A stretch of 20,704 nt of DNA from an uncultured Rhodospirillales bacterium (GTDB lineage Bacteria > Pseudomonadota > Alphaproteobacteria > CALMVH01), in the NCBI GenBank assembly GCA_937873165.1, contig CALMVH010000074.1, forward strand, positions 1 to 20,704, read 5' to 3'. The position numbers and the translations under genes are program-made. The notes beneath the pieces are model-generated. The model was not told where the DNA came from. It ran no database searches and saw only the letters and a list, made by a program, of their open reading frames with translations. This document shows, piece by piece, positions 15,890 through 20,677 of this stretch (the first letter of the stretch is position 1; the number at the start of each line of letters is the position of its first letter).

Positions 15890-16274
15890 CGGTCTTCATG
15901 TCGTCCAGGGCTGTGCGTACAGTAAGGTCGGCCTTGTCGATGATCAGGCCGTGCAGCTTTGCCAGCGAGTTCAAGGCCACGATCTCGTGCTTGATCTGGT
16001 TATCTGCCTTGGCCCGCAGCCAGGCATCGCGCAAGCCGTCCGACACGAAGCCCAGATTGATCTCGCAACGTTCGGCGTGGCGGCCTTGCAGGTCGATAAT
16101 GGCAGCCGCGACGTGCGGCCGGTGCCGGATGCGGCTTGCCTCCTTGCGGATCGTGGCCTCGTTACCGGCGGTCGAGAACCCTGCCCTGGCGTAAGCCTCC
16201 GTCTCCGATGAACCGGCCGCGATCTCCTGGACGAAGCGCTGTTCGCGCGGGTTCAGCGGCTTCGGATCGGACAC
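15798..16274 (-). CDS. terS: Terminase small subunit
   Basis: The product has 158 residues from the GTG at 16274 (VSDPKPLNPREQRFVQEIA); the frame is open further upstream, but that part overlaps the previous gene and lacks family character. LNPREQRFVQEIAAGSSETE with YARAGFS and EASRIRHRPHVAAAI is the helix-turn-helix pattern of the Terminase_2 family ('lt.rq..Fv.ey..g.n.t.Ay.rAGys' and 'asrll..p.v...i'). The middle is a helical oligomerisation region, and the C-terminus is Gly/Ala-rich (LAGGPGGTEGAGGAATG). The protein recognises phage DNA and hands it to TerL. It starts 7 bases after the small basic gene and its 3' end overlaps TerL. Confidence 0.9.
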   Translation of the reverse strand: MSDPKPLNPREQRFVQEIAAGSSETEAYARAGFSTAGNEATIRKEASRIRHRPHVAAAIIDLQGRHAERCEINLGFVSDGLRDAWLRAKADNQIKHEIVALNSLAKLHGLIIDKADLTVRTALDDMKTDDLLRLSAALAGGPGGTEGAGGAATGKPKA

Positions 16275-16281
16275 GGCATGC

Positions 16282-16467
16282 TCAGTGCCAGTCGGGCTTC
16301 GGCTTGCGACCGGGGAATGCGGCGGTGCCGCCCTTTGACTTGCCGGGCGCGGCTTTCGGCTTGTCGGCCACCACATCGATCTCGACGGCGGGCTTTTTGC
16401 CGGAACTCTTCGCGACAGCAGGATTGGCCGCCATCTTGCCGACGGCGGGCGGGCTCATCTTCTTCAT
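16282..16467 (-). CDS. Small basic Lys/Pro/Ala-rich protein, first of the late operon
   Basis: The product has 61 residues. The ATG at 16467 has AAGG 7 bases upstream; an in-frame TTG at 16497 lies inside the terminator tail and is rejected. The protein (MKKMSPPAVGKMAANPAVAK, ending FPGRKPKPDWH) is rich in Lys, Pro, Ala and Gly and appears disordered. I do not recognise a family. It is the first gene after the promoter/terminator region and comes directly before the small terminase gene. Nucleic-acid binding is conceivable from composition alone. Confidence 0.65.
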   Translation of the reverse strand: MKKMSPPAVGKMAANPAVAKSSGKKPAVEIDVVADKPKAAPGKSKGGTAAFPGRKPKPDWH

Positions 16468-16490
16468 GGCTGATCCTTGGCTGTAGCCGG

Positions 16491-16525
16491 AAAACAAAAA
16501 GCCCGCGAGGCGGTCACCTGCGGGC
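16491..16525 (-). terminator. Intrinsic terminator or attenuator at the head of the late operon
   Basis: Minus strand: GCCCGC + AGG, six-base loop, CCT + (bulged base) + GCGGGC, then TTTTTGTTTT. It stands between a possible minus-strand promoter (16551-16579) and the first late gene, and its tail ends a short way before that gene's ribosome binding site. It could stop read-through from the 17097-17750 gene, attenuate late transcription, or both. Confidence 0.82.
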
Positions 16526-16550
16526 GCAATACGAATTACACTGTTACTGA

Positions 16551-16579
16551 CGTATAGCAGGGTTGGAACGGCATCGCAA
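16551..16579 (-). promoter_or_regulatory. Possible sigma-70-type promoter for the late operon
   Basis: On the minus strand TTGCGA (16579-16574) is followed after exactly 17 bases by TATACG (16556-16551). Both hexamers match the consensus at 4 of 6 positions. Transcription would start near 16544 and run straight into the terminator at 16525-16491. Based only on sequence match and location; host promoter rules are unknown. Confidence 0.33.
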
Positions 16580-16606
16580 CAGGCTTCAACAAGTCCGGTT
16601 TGGCTG

Positions 16607-16612
16607 TATGAT
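16607..16612 (+). promoter_or_regulatory. Possible -10 element of the AT-rich plus-strand gene
   Basis: TATGAT ends 6 bases before the ATG at 16619, so a transcript started from it would have almost no leader. No good -35 hexamer and no Shine-Dalgarno sequence are seen. A leaderless mRNA is one explanation; coincidence is another. Confidence 0.2.
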
Positions 16613-16618
16613 GCCGTT

Positions 16619-17191
16619 ATGCCCAGCTTGCATCACGTCTACCTAGCCCTACAACTGATAGCAACCTTTGCTGTGGCGGCGTTCGCTGCCGATATAGCTT
16701 GGCAGCAAAAAGAAATTGCTCGAGCGAAGCTCGAGCACGATCTTTTTGAAGAGCGGCTCGAAATATACAAGAAGGTCAAGGAAAGGCTACGAACCGCCCT
16801 GCTATTCCAAGAAACTATTATTGTCGATATATTGTCCGACACTGCCGGAACATCTTTTTTGTTTGGTGACGATGTTGTGTCATATTTGAACTCGCTTAAC
16901 TTAGCGGAGCTGAGCCTATCCTTCCTCGAGTTTAATAGAGATAAAGTCAAAAGCGAAGAATATCGAGAGTTCGCACTAGAACACCTAAAACAAGTTGCAG
17001 AGGTCAAGAAACTTTATGACAAACTTGACTCTGTATTTGGAAACTATCTAAAGCCGAAAGTTTCTAAAAGCCTTTTGTATAACCTAACAAAAATGGTTAG
17101 GTATAATTCATTGTGGCCATTTGCTGGCTCTCCGACATCTCCGACCACGCCGCCTTGCGCTCGCCGCCCAGCCGATCCACCGCGCCCCTGA
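16619..17191 (+). CDS. AT-rich moron: membrane-anchored coiled-coil protein
   Basis: The product has 190 residues and lies opposite to all its neighbours. Residues 7-27 form one transmembrane helix, followed by a charged helical region (QQKEIARAKLEHDLFEERLE, about 29-48). The pattern 'W.Q..i..aKL..DLFe.R..iY' is one I associate with widespread uncharacterised one-helix membrane proteins. The rest (60-160) is helical and Lys/Glu/Leu-rich. Hand counting gives about 38% GC over 16861-17100, against 63% for 17221-17280, so the gene is foreign. Residues 161-190 are simply the antisense of the neighbouring gene and are Pro/Arg-rich; the native C-terminus was probably lost or replaced at the junction. 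A host-conversion, superinfection-exclusion or anti-phage role is a guess from its moron-like setting. Confidence 0.72.
   Translation: MPSLHHVYLALQLIATFAVAAFAADIAWQQKEIARAKLEHDLFEERLEIYKKVKERLRTALLFQETIIVDILSDTAGTSFLFGDDVVSYLNSLNLAELSLSFLEFNRDKVKSEEYREFALEHLKQVAEVKKLYDKLDSVFGNYLKPKVSKSLLYNLTKMVRYNSLWPFAGSPTSPTTPPCARRPADPPRP
17082..17102. repeat. Perfect 7-base inverted repeat at the moron junction
   Basis: ACCTAAC (17082-17088) and GTTAGGT (17096-17102) with a 7-base spacer. It spans the stop codon of the minus-strand 217-residue gene and the edge where AT-rich sequence gives way to GC-rich sequence. Neither strand has a U tract after it, so a simple intrinsic terminator is unlikely. Confidence 0.45.
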
Positions 17192-17750
17192 TCTCATCAA
17201 CCCGCCGGCGCATGGCTCCAGGCGCGCGAACACCCTTCGGATCGAGCATGGCCGCCATCGTAATGTTGCGCAGCACCAGTTCGCAGAACAGGCCAGTGTC
17301 CGTGCCCGTCTCCTCATGGATGACCAGCACCTGCACGGTCGCCAGCTGTTCGGCCGACAGCCTGTCACGGATCTCGTTATACCGGTCGCGCTTGCTTTCC
17401 CACGTCTCCGCGCCGCGCGCCTGCCGCTCGGCAGCATCGTCAGCATCCCACGGTCCAGGATTGCTCGGCAGCTTCGCCATCAGCGGCAGCGGCGCTTTCG
17501 GCGCGTCGACAAACACCGCAAGGTGCAGCGCGCGGAACCGTGCGGCCGCTTCGTACTGCTCGACCGTGATCAGCCGGCGGCCGTACAGGATGCCGAGCGG
17601 TGTCAGGGGCAGGCGTTCGTCGCCCGTTGCCACGATCTTGCGCAGCCGCAGTTCCGGCGTACCGTCATCGGCGACGTTGCGCTGCAGCCGTCCGTTCGGC
17701 TCGCGTGCGCCCGCCTGCTTCGCTCGACCGCCCTTGCGCGACTTCGACAT
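17097..17750 (-). CDS. Conserved-looking phage protein of unknown function
   Basis: The product has 217 residues. ATG follows AGAGG by about 5 bases. The first 20 residues are basic and Gly-rich (MSKSRKGGRAKQAG, then REPNGRL), like the nucleic-acid-binding tails of some phage proteins. A central motif LTPLGILYGRRLITVEQYEA is followed by a helical domain (YNEIRDRLSAEQLATVQVLV, then FCELVLRNITMAAM) and a charged helical C-terminus. I recall proteins with the 'PLgiL..R..It..qy.AG..f' motif in prophages of alphaproteobacteria, annotated as hypothetical. It is the only gene between the non-coding gap at 17751-18031 and the late operon, so a late-gene regulator or packaging accessory is possible. 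No enzyme motif is seen. Confidence 0.8.
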   Translation of the reverse strand: MSKSRKGGRAKQAGAREPNGRLQRNVADDGTPELRLRKIVATGDERLPLTPLGILYGRRLITVEQYEAAARFRALHLAVFVDAPKAPLPLMAKLPSNPGPWDADDAAERQARGAETWESKRDRYNEIRDRLSAEQLATVQVLVIHEETGTDTGLFCELVLRNITMAAMLDPKGVRAPGAMRRRVDEIRGAVDRLGGERKAAWSEMSESQQMATMNYT

Positions 17751-17762
17751 GTGGCCCTCTTG

Positions 17763-17777
17763 GTTCGTTGAATGTTC
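17763..17777. promoter_or_regulatory. LexA-like direct repeat GTTC-N7-GTTC
   Basis: GTTC, seven bases (GTTGAAT), GTTC, exactly the spacing of the alphaproteobacterial SOS box. It lies 13-27 bases upstream of the start of the 217-residue gene. Such a site is expected by chance about 0.6 times on both strands of a window this long if bases were equal, so location is the main support. Confidence 0.35.
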
Positions 17778-17781
17778 TTAC

Positions 17782-17795
17782 CACAAGATGTTGTG
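17782..17795. promoter_or_regulatory. Short dyad CACAA-N4-TTGTG beside the LexA-like site
   Basis: Five-base perfect arms with a four-base spacer, immediately upstream of the GTTC repeat with respect to the minus-strand gene. An operator half-site pair is possible; the arms are short. Confidence 0.22.
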
Positions 17796-17958
17796 TATTT
17801 CTACTTAACCATCACGCCACCCACCCTGCCCGGCTGTGTCTGCGTCCATGCTCATCCAGCGCGGGTCATGGCAACATCCACCTAGAAAAACGCCCAAACG
17901 GGGACCTTCTCCATTTCGAGGACCGCTGGTGGTCTTTGGCGCGAGATTGCCTAAACCA

Positions 17959-17984
17959 CACTGACGAAATCAGAAACGACAGTG
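17959..17984. promoter_or_regulatory. 26-base imperfect dyad, possible operator
   Basis: CACTGACG (17959-17966), ten-base AT-rich spacer, CGACAGTG (17977-17984). The arms match as an inverted repeat at 7 of 8 positions. Arm length and spacing fit a helix-turn-helix dimer site; there is no other support. Confidence 0.27.
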
Positions 17985-18005
17985 ATCTGGCTTGCATCAT
18001 CCCCT

Positions 18006-18020
18006 CCCCTTCGCATGCTC
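18006..18020. repeat. 15-base direct repeat, copy 1 (decayed gene end)
   Basis: CCCCTTCGCATGCTC is identical to 18653-18667. Read on the minus strand the surrounding sequence encodes ALTAALEHAKGRG and a stop, close to the C-terminus ALTAAFEHAKGA of the Lar-like gene. The homology fades beyond about 18046, so this is a leftover 3' end of a lost paralogue. Confidence 0.55.
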
Positions 18021-18031
18021 AAGCGCTGCGG

Positions 18032-18340
18032 TCAGGGCGGCGCGGGCGAAGGGCCGGACAGAACAGCCTCGATCTGCCGCTGCGCTTCGGCAAGCTGGGC
18101 GATCGCAAAAATAAAACCCGCTACGATTACGACCGGAAACATCGCCCAAACCTGCACGATGCGGTTTGCCGTCGGAATCATCATTGTACAACCACTGCGC
18201 AATCGCTTCACCCGTGCCTCGTCCACCACTGCGGCACCCACGCGCTGCTCCTGTGTCACCGGTGACAGGTTACGGGGTTTGTCTGTCGCAGATGACGTCG
18301 CCGAGACAAGCAAAGCGGTGCGCTGGTCGGGGGTCGCCAT
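18032..18340 (-). CDS. Single-helix membrane protein of the small-gene cluster
   Basis: The product has 102 residues from the ATG at 18340, or 50 residues if translation starts at MMIPTANR (18184). A clear transmembrane helix (VWAMFPVVIVAGFIFAIAQL, residues 65-84) is followed by a short helical stretch (AEAQRQIEAVL) and a Pro-rich end. Residues 1-52 are polar and uncharacteristic. From the longer start the gene overlaps the HNH gene by 85 bases, and no good ribosome binding site is seen at either start. Its 3' end runs into the decayed duplicate described at 18006. One-helix proteins of this size include holins and spanin components, but nothing shows lysis here. Unknown function. Confidence 0.5.
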   Translation of the reverse strand: MATPDQRTALLVSATSSATDKPRNLSPVTQEQRVGAAVVDEARVKRLRSGCTMMIPTANRIVQVWAMFPVVIVAGFIFAIAQLAEAQRQIEAVLSGPSPAPP

Positions 18341-18645
18341 GCGAATAATTCGCCATTGTTGAGCCGGGCGCGCCGGGTGGCCGCTGCGTTTAAGGCATGG
18401 TGCCGAGCGTCATATGTCAGATGACACCGTTGGCATAGCGCCCGCAGATTATCGTCAGCACAGTTTTCAGGCGTGTGGTCCAGATGGGCCACGGTCAGCA
18501 CCACCCGACTGCCCGTCACCGGATGCGGCTTGCCGTTTTCGGCCTGACACCACTCGCATTTATTTCCTGCGCGCTCCCGAATTCTCAGGCTGATGGACCT
18601 CCAGTTCTTTGGGTACCGCGCGCGATTTTCAGGACGGATCGGCAT
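18256..18645 (-). CDS. HNH endonuclease
   Basis: The product has 129 residues from the ATG at 18645 (MPIRPENRARYPKNWRSISL); the frame is open upstream, but that part is antisense-like. The HNH fold is clear: C30-x2-C33 (CEWC), VAHLDH (52-57) with the catalytic His region, DNLRALCQRCH (65-75) with N66 and the C71-x2-C74 zinc pair, then LTYDARHH. The zinc is held by the four Cys, and the His/Asn residues bind the catalytic metal. Free-standing HNH nucleases may act in packaging or as selfish elements. The last 28 residues (after LNNGELF) look unlike the family and overlap the next gene, so the C-terminus may have been altered. It overlaps the upstream gene by 17 bases. Confidence 0.88.
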   Translation of the reverse strand: MPIRPENRARYPKNWRSISLRIRERAGNKCEWCQAENGKPHPVTGSRVVLTVAHLDHTPENCADDNLRALCQRCHLTYDARHHALNAAATRRARLNNGELFAWRPPTSAPLCLSRRRHLRQTNPVTCHR

Positions 18646-18949
18646 TGTGCGCCCCCTTCGCATGCTCGAAAGCGGCGGTGAGAGCAGCGCGCATGTCTCC
18701 CCGCCCACCAGCATCGACGGTCGCATTGCAGAATGCCTTATATACCGCATCAACCAGATCATCGGTGATTGGCAAGTCCGCACGGATGTTCCATAAATCT
18801 CGCGCTCTGTCGTCGTTTGCGGCAAACCAATGCAGAGACAAGATACATCTGCGCTCGTCATGCTCCCAAGAATTGGTGATAGGCATCAACACCAAGTATT
18901 TACTGCAGAACGGGCACGGCTTCAGCGCCCCGGCCTCGGCGGCGGTCAT
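18629..18949 (-). CDS. Lar-like zinc-ribbon protein
   Basis: The product has 106 residues. The N-terminus ALKPCPFCSKYL carries a CxxC pair (C12, C15), and RARDLWNIR (about 48-56) corresponds to the 'eAi.aWN.R' end of Lar-type (restriction-alleviation-like) zinc ribbons. The expected second CxxC pair is degenerate: only C35 is obvious, near H40, so metal binding may be weak or unusual. Residues 60-106 are a helical extension ending MRAALTAAFEHAKGAHNADP, a C-terminal motif also seen in neighbouring small genes. The true Lar protein of Rac prophage protects DNA from type I restriction; most phage homologues are untested. The ATG overlaps the stop of the Cys-rich gene. Confidence 0.72.
   Translation of the reverse strand: MTAAEAGALKPCPFCSKYLVLMPITNSWEHDERRCILSLHWFAANDDRARDLWNIRADLPITDDLVDAVYKAFCNATVDAGGRGDMRAALTAAFEHAKGAHNADPS
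18653..18667. repeat. 15-base direct repeat, copy 2 (in the Lar-like gene)
   Basis: CCCCTTCGCATGCTC inside the 3' end of the Lar-like gene, identical to 18006-18020. Similarity continues imperfectly for about 25 further bases. Confidence 0.55.
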
Positions 18950-19113
18950 GATGCGTCGTCCTCTTGTGGATATGCGTCATCTTCGTCGTCGTCGTACTCA
19001 CCGTGACAACGGGGACATTCCATCACGCCGTAGTTCGTGCACACGCATAGGTCTCCGCCGCAGTAGCAGTCAATTTCACCGGAATTGCAGCAACGTTCAC
19101 AGTATCCGCGCAT
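18946..19113 (-). CDS. Small Cys-rich zinc-knuckle protein
   Basis: The product has 55 residues; the ATG at 19113 comes just after the previous gene's stop. It has nine Cys in 32 residues (5, 8, 9, 16, 18, 23, 25, 33, 36), arranged CERCC, CYCGG, CVC, CPRCHG. The spacing resembles the DnaJ-type CxxC.G zinc module and small phage proteins with 'CPRChG' endings. The C-terminal 17 residues are almost all acidic (DDDEDDAYPQEDD). Zinc-binding is likely; role unknown. An acidic tail on a zinc knuckle could imitate DNA, but this is speculation. Confidence 0.72.
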   Translation of the reverse strand: MRGYCERCCNSGEIDCYCGGDLCVCTNYGVMECPRCHGEYDDDEDDAYPQEDDAS

Positions 19114-19114
19114 A

Positions 19115-19378
19115 TCATCCTCCCTCAGCTGGCTTGGCCTGCGCGGCGATGTGGCGGAGGGCGGCGGTGAACATGGCCGCATAAGGATCGCCATCAATGT
19201 GACCAGAGTTTCCCATGGCGAGAAGAATGGCATCATCCACTGGCAGCAAGGCCGTAAGGGCCGCCACAGACGCGTCAAGGTAACGTTGCTTAGTTTGAGT
19301 GGGAAGTTCAGGCCAGAAATCATCCGTGCCGTTGATAGACTTTGCCATCGCCCGCGCCATGCGTTCGAGGTCGGTCAT
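19115..19378 (-). CDS. Small phage protein (early-cluster family)
   Basis: The product has 87 residues from the ATG at 19378, which overlaps the upstream stop by ATGA. It starts MTDLERMARAMAKSINGTDD and ends with the motif AAMFTAALRHIAAQA. The layout 'MtdlErmARAi......' with a C-terminal 'aM..AAL..i' is typical of a very common group of small phage proteins in alphaproteobacterial prophages, with no known function. The middle (RYLDASVAALTALLPVDDAI) is helical. Confidence 0.72.
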   Translation of the reverse strand: MTDLERMARAMAKSINGTDDFWPELPTQTKQRYLDASVAALTALLPVDDAILLAMGNSGHIDGDPYAAMFTAALRHIAAQAKPAEGG

Positions 19379-19785
19379 GTCGCGTCTCCGGCTGGCGGTT
19401 GAGGCAGGGGCATCCAGTGGGTGGGGTGAAAGGGATAAGATGCCCAATCAAGCCACACCGTTCCCTCCCAACAAGCCATAATCGCCGTCCCGCTATCCGA
19501 CACGAAAACAAACCTCCCATCCCTCGGCGCTGTCTCAATTGGCTGCCACCGTGCCGCGTTCGCAGCCTCAGCCGCTCGGTCGTCGATCCACGCCTGGCAC
19601 TCGGCGCGGGGTCCCCGAAACATTTCTGGAAAGTTTTCGATACCTTCGAGTAAGTCGCGCACTTGCCAAACAGCGTACCCATCAGGGTAAATCTGCTTGA
19701 CCTCATACCTCTCCCGCACATCGCGCATCGCCTGCGCGGGGCTGGTTGGGACGTGGGTCTCTGGTTTTCTCTGCTCATCTAGCAT
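19375..19785 (-). CDS. DUF551-like protein
   Basis: The product has 136 residues. ATG follows AGGA by 8 bases. The C-terminal part has WQPIETAPRDG (80-90), a Trp-containing middle (MACWEGTVWLDWASYPFHPT) and THWMPLPQPP (122-131), which is the DUF551 pattern 'W.pi.tapkDGr.vl.......W........hWmplP.pP'. The N-terminal 75 residues are helical with a degenerate repeat of acidic and aromatic residues (YEVKQIYPDGYAVWQVRDLL) and may be a separate domain. DUF551 proteins occur widely in phages with unknown function. Confidence 0.82.
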   Translation of the reverse strand: MLDEQRKPETHVPTSPAQAMRDVRERYEVKQIYPDGYAVWQVRDLLEGIENFPEMFRGPRAECQAWIDDRAAEAANAARWQPIETAPRDGRFVFVSDSGTAIMACWEGTVWLDWASYPFHPTHWMPLPQPPAGDAT

Positions 19786-19802
19786 GGTCTATTTCCTGAT
19801 TG

Positions 19803-20060
19803 TTAGATTGCGACGGTGGGGTTTTGTGGGGGTTGGCTGGCCGCGCACTCGGGATCAAGCCGGTAGCCGAACTGGTAGAGGAACGACCCACGTGTCAGGC
19901 ATGCTTCCCCAGGCACATCACGCTCCAGGGCGCGGCAGACGGCCTTCACAATGCCATGGTACCGGCGCTTGATTTCAGCCGGTGCGCTCGGCCAGTCCTT
20001 CCCGCCGTCGGCCAGATACGTCGCTTCGCAAGCCGCCAGGAACATCTCCAGCATGGTCAT
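19803..20060 (-). CDS. Small protein of unknown function
   Basis: The product has 85 residues from the ATG at 20060, which overlaps the upstream stop by ATGA. The first 50 residues are helical (MTMLEMFLAACEATYLADGG, then EIKRRYHGIVKAVCRALERD); the C-terminus is Pro/Gln-rich. Not recognised. Tight coupling to the KRPTP-motif gene suggests a related task. Confidence 0.65.
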   Translation of the reverse strand: MTMLEMFLAACEATYLADGGKDWPSAPAEIKRRYHGIVKAVCRALERDVPGEACLTRGSFLYQFGYRLDPECAASQPPQNPTVAI

Positions 20061-20677
20061 GCTGCGCCCGCCAGGATCTGGTGGGCCAGCTCGTCGACCT
20101 GCTCCCGTGTCGGCTGCGAACGCATCAGGCGCAGACCGGCCTTGATCCGCGCCTGCATCCAGGGATCGGCATTTTCCTCTACCGCCTGTGGCGCCAATCC
20201 TACCCGGCAATGGCGGAGTATCTGGTCGATCAGGTGCCGGTCGGCGAGCTCGTAACGAACATGGTCGACGGCGCGGCCGAGCAAGTCCGCCGGCGTCGGA
20301 CGCTTCTTCGCGCTGACCCGCAGCCAGCCTGCGCAAGCCTCGGCAACAGCGTGGATCGGCAGGTGGCCGAGCACCTTCAGCCAGAGTTCGCCTTGCAGTT
20401 CGCCGATCACGTCATCCTCGGCCCGGACAAAGTAGAAATTACTGGTGGCCGTGACCAGCGCCAGGATTTCCTCGGCATAGGCCGGCTTGAGGTAGCGGTC
20501 GTACTCACGCGCCGATTGCTCCAGCGCCTGGCGCGTCTTCTGGCTGATCGCCGTGCTCTGCATGTCTCCGGGCTGCATGGCGCGCAGCCACCCGAGCGAA
20601 GGCGGGAGCGTTGGTCTCGACAGGGTAGCCGGCTCGACCTGCGGGACGTGCGGCTGCAACGTGGCGATCTGGTTCAC
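20057..20677 (-). CDS. Phage protein with a KRPTP motif, possibly replication-related
   Basis: The product has 206 residues. I choose the GTG at 20677 because AGGAG stands 7 bases upstream; a TTG at 20683 is too close to it. The N-terminal 50 residues are Pro/Gln-rich and probably disordered. The rest is helical: LPIHAVAEACAGWLRVSAKK followed by RPTPADLLGRAVDHVRYELA. The 'aW.....krPtPadi...' motif occurs in alphaproteobacterial prophage proteins and resembles the helical region of helicase-loader-like replication proteins. That role is an inference; no ATPase motif is present. The bases upstream of its ribosome binding site (20693-20704) include an in-frame TAG that may end another gene outside the window. 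Confidence 0.7.
   Translation of the reverse strand: MNQIATLQPHVPQVEPATLSRPTLPPSLGWLRAMQPGDMQSTAISQKTRQALEQSAREYDRYLKPAYAEEILALVTATSNFYFVRAEDDVIGELQGELWLKVLGHLPIHAVAEACAGWLRVSAKKRPTPADLLGRAVDHVRYELADRHLIDQILRHCRVGLAPQAVEENADPWMQARIKAGLRLMRSQPTREQVDELAHQILAGAA

Larger units (their letters stand above)
17751..18031. other. Non-coding gap between the small-gene cluster and the late genes
   Basis: No ORF here has coding character on either strand; only peptides of 10-15 codons can be found. The gap holds the LexA-like site, two dyads and, at its far end, the decayed copy of a small gene's 3' end. It is therefore the likely place for control of the 217-residue gene and perhaps of the switch from early to late genes. 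Confidence 0.5.

Noticed and set aside
16639..17007. Minus-strand frame opposite the AT-rich moron
   Set aside because: Ser/Arg-rich without structure, whereas the plus strand gives a transmembrane helix and a coiled-coil segment.
17885..17915. Possible terminator (CCC/GGG with a T run) in the non-coding gap
   Set aside because: The stem has only three base pairs, too weak for termination.
17997..18191. 64-codon minus-strand frame ending EHAKGRG
   Set aside because: Only the last 15 or so residues have a relative; the rest is the shadow of the membrane-protein gene. Treated as a gene remnant, not a gene.
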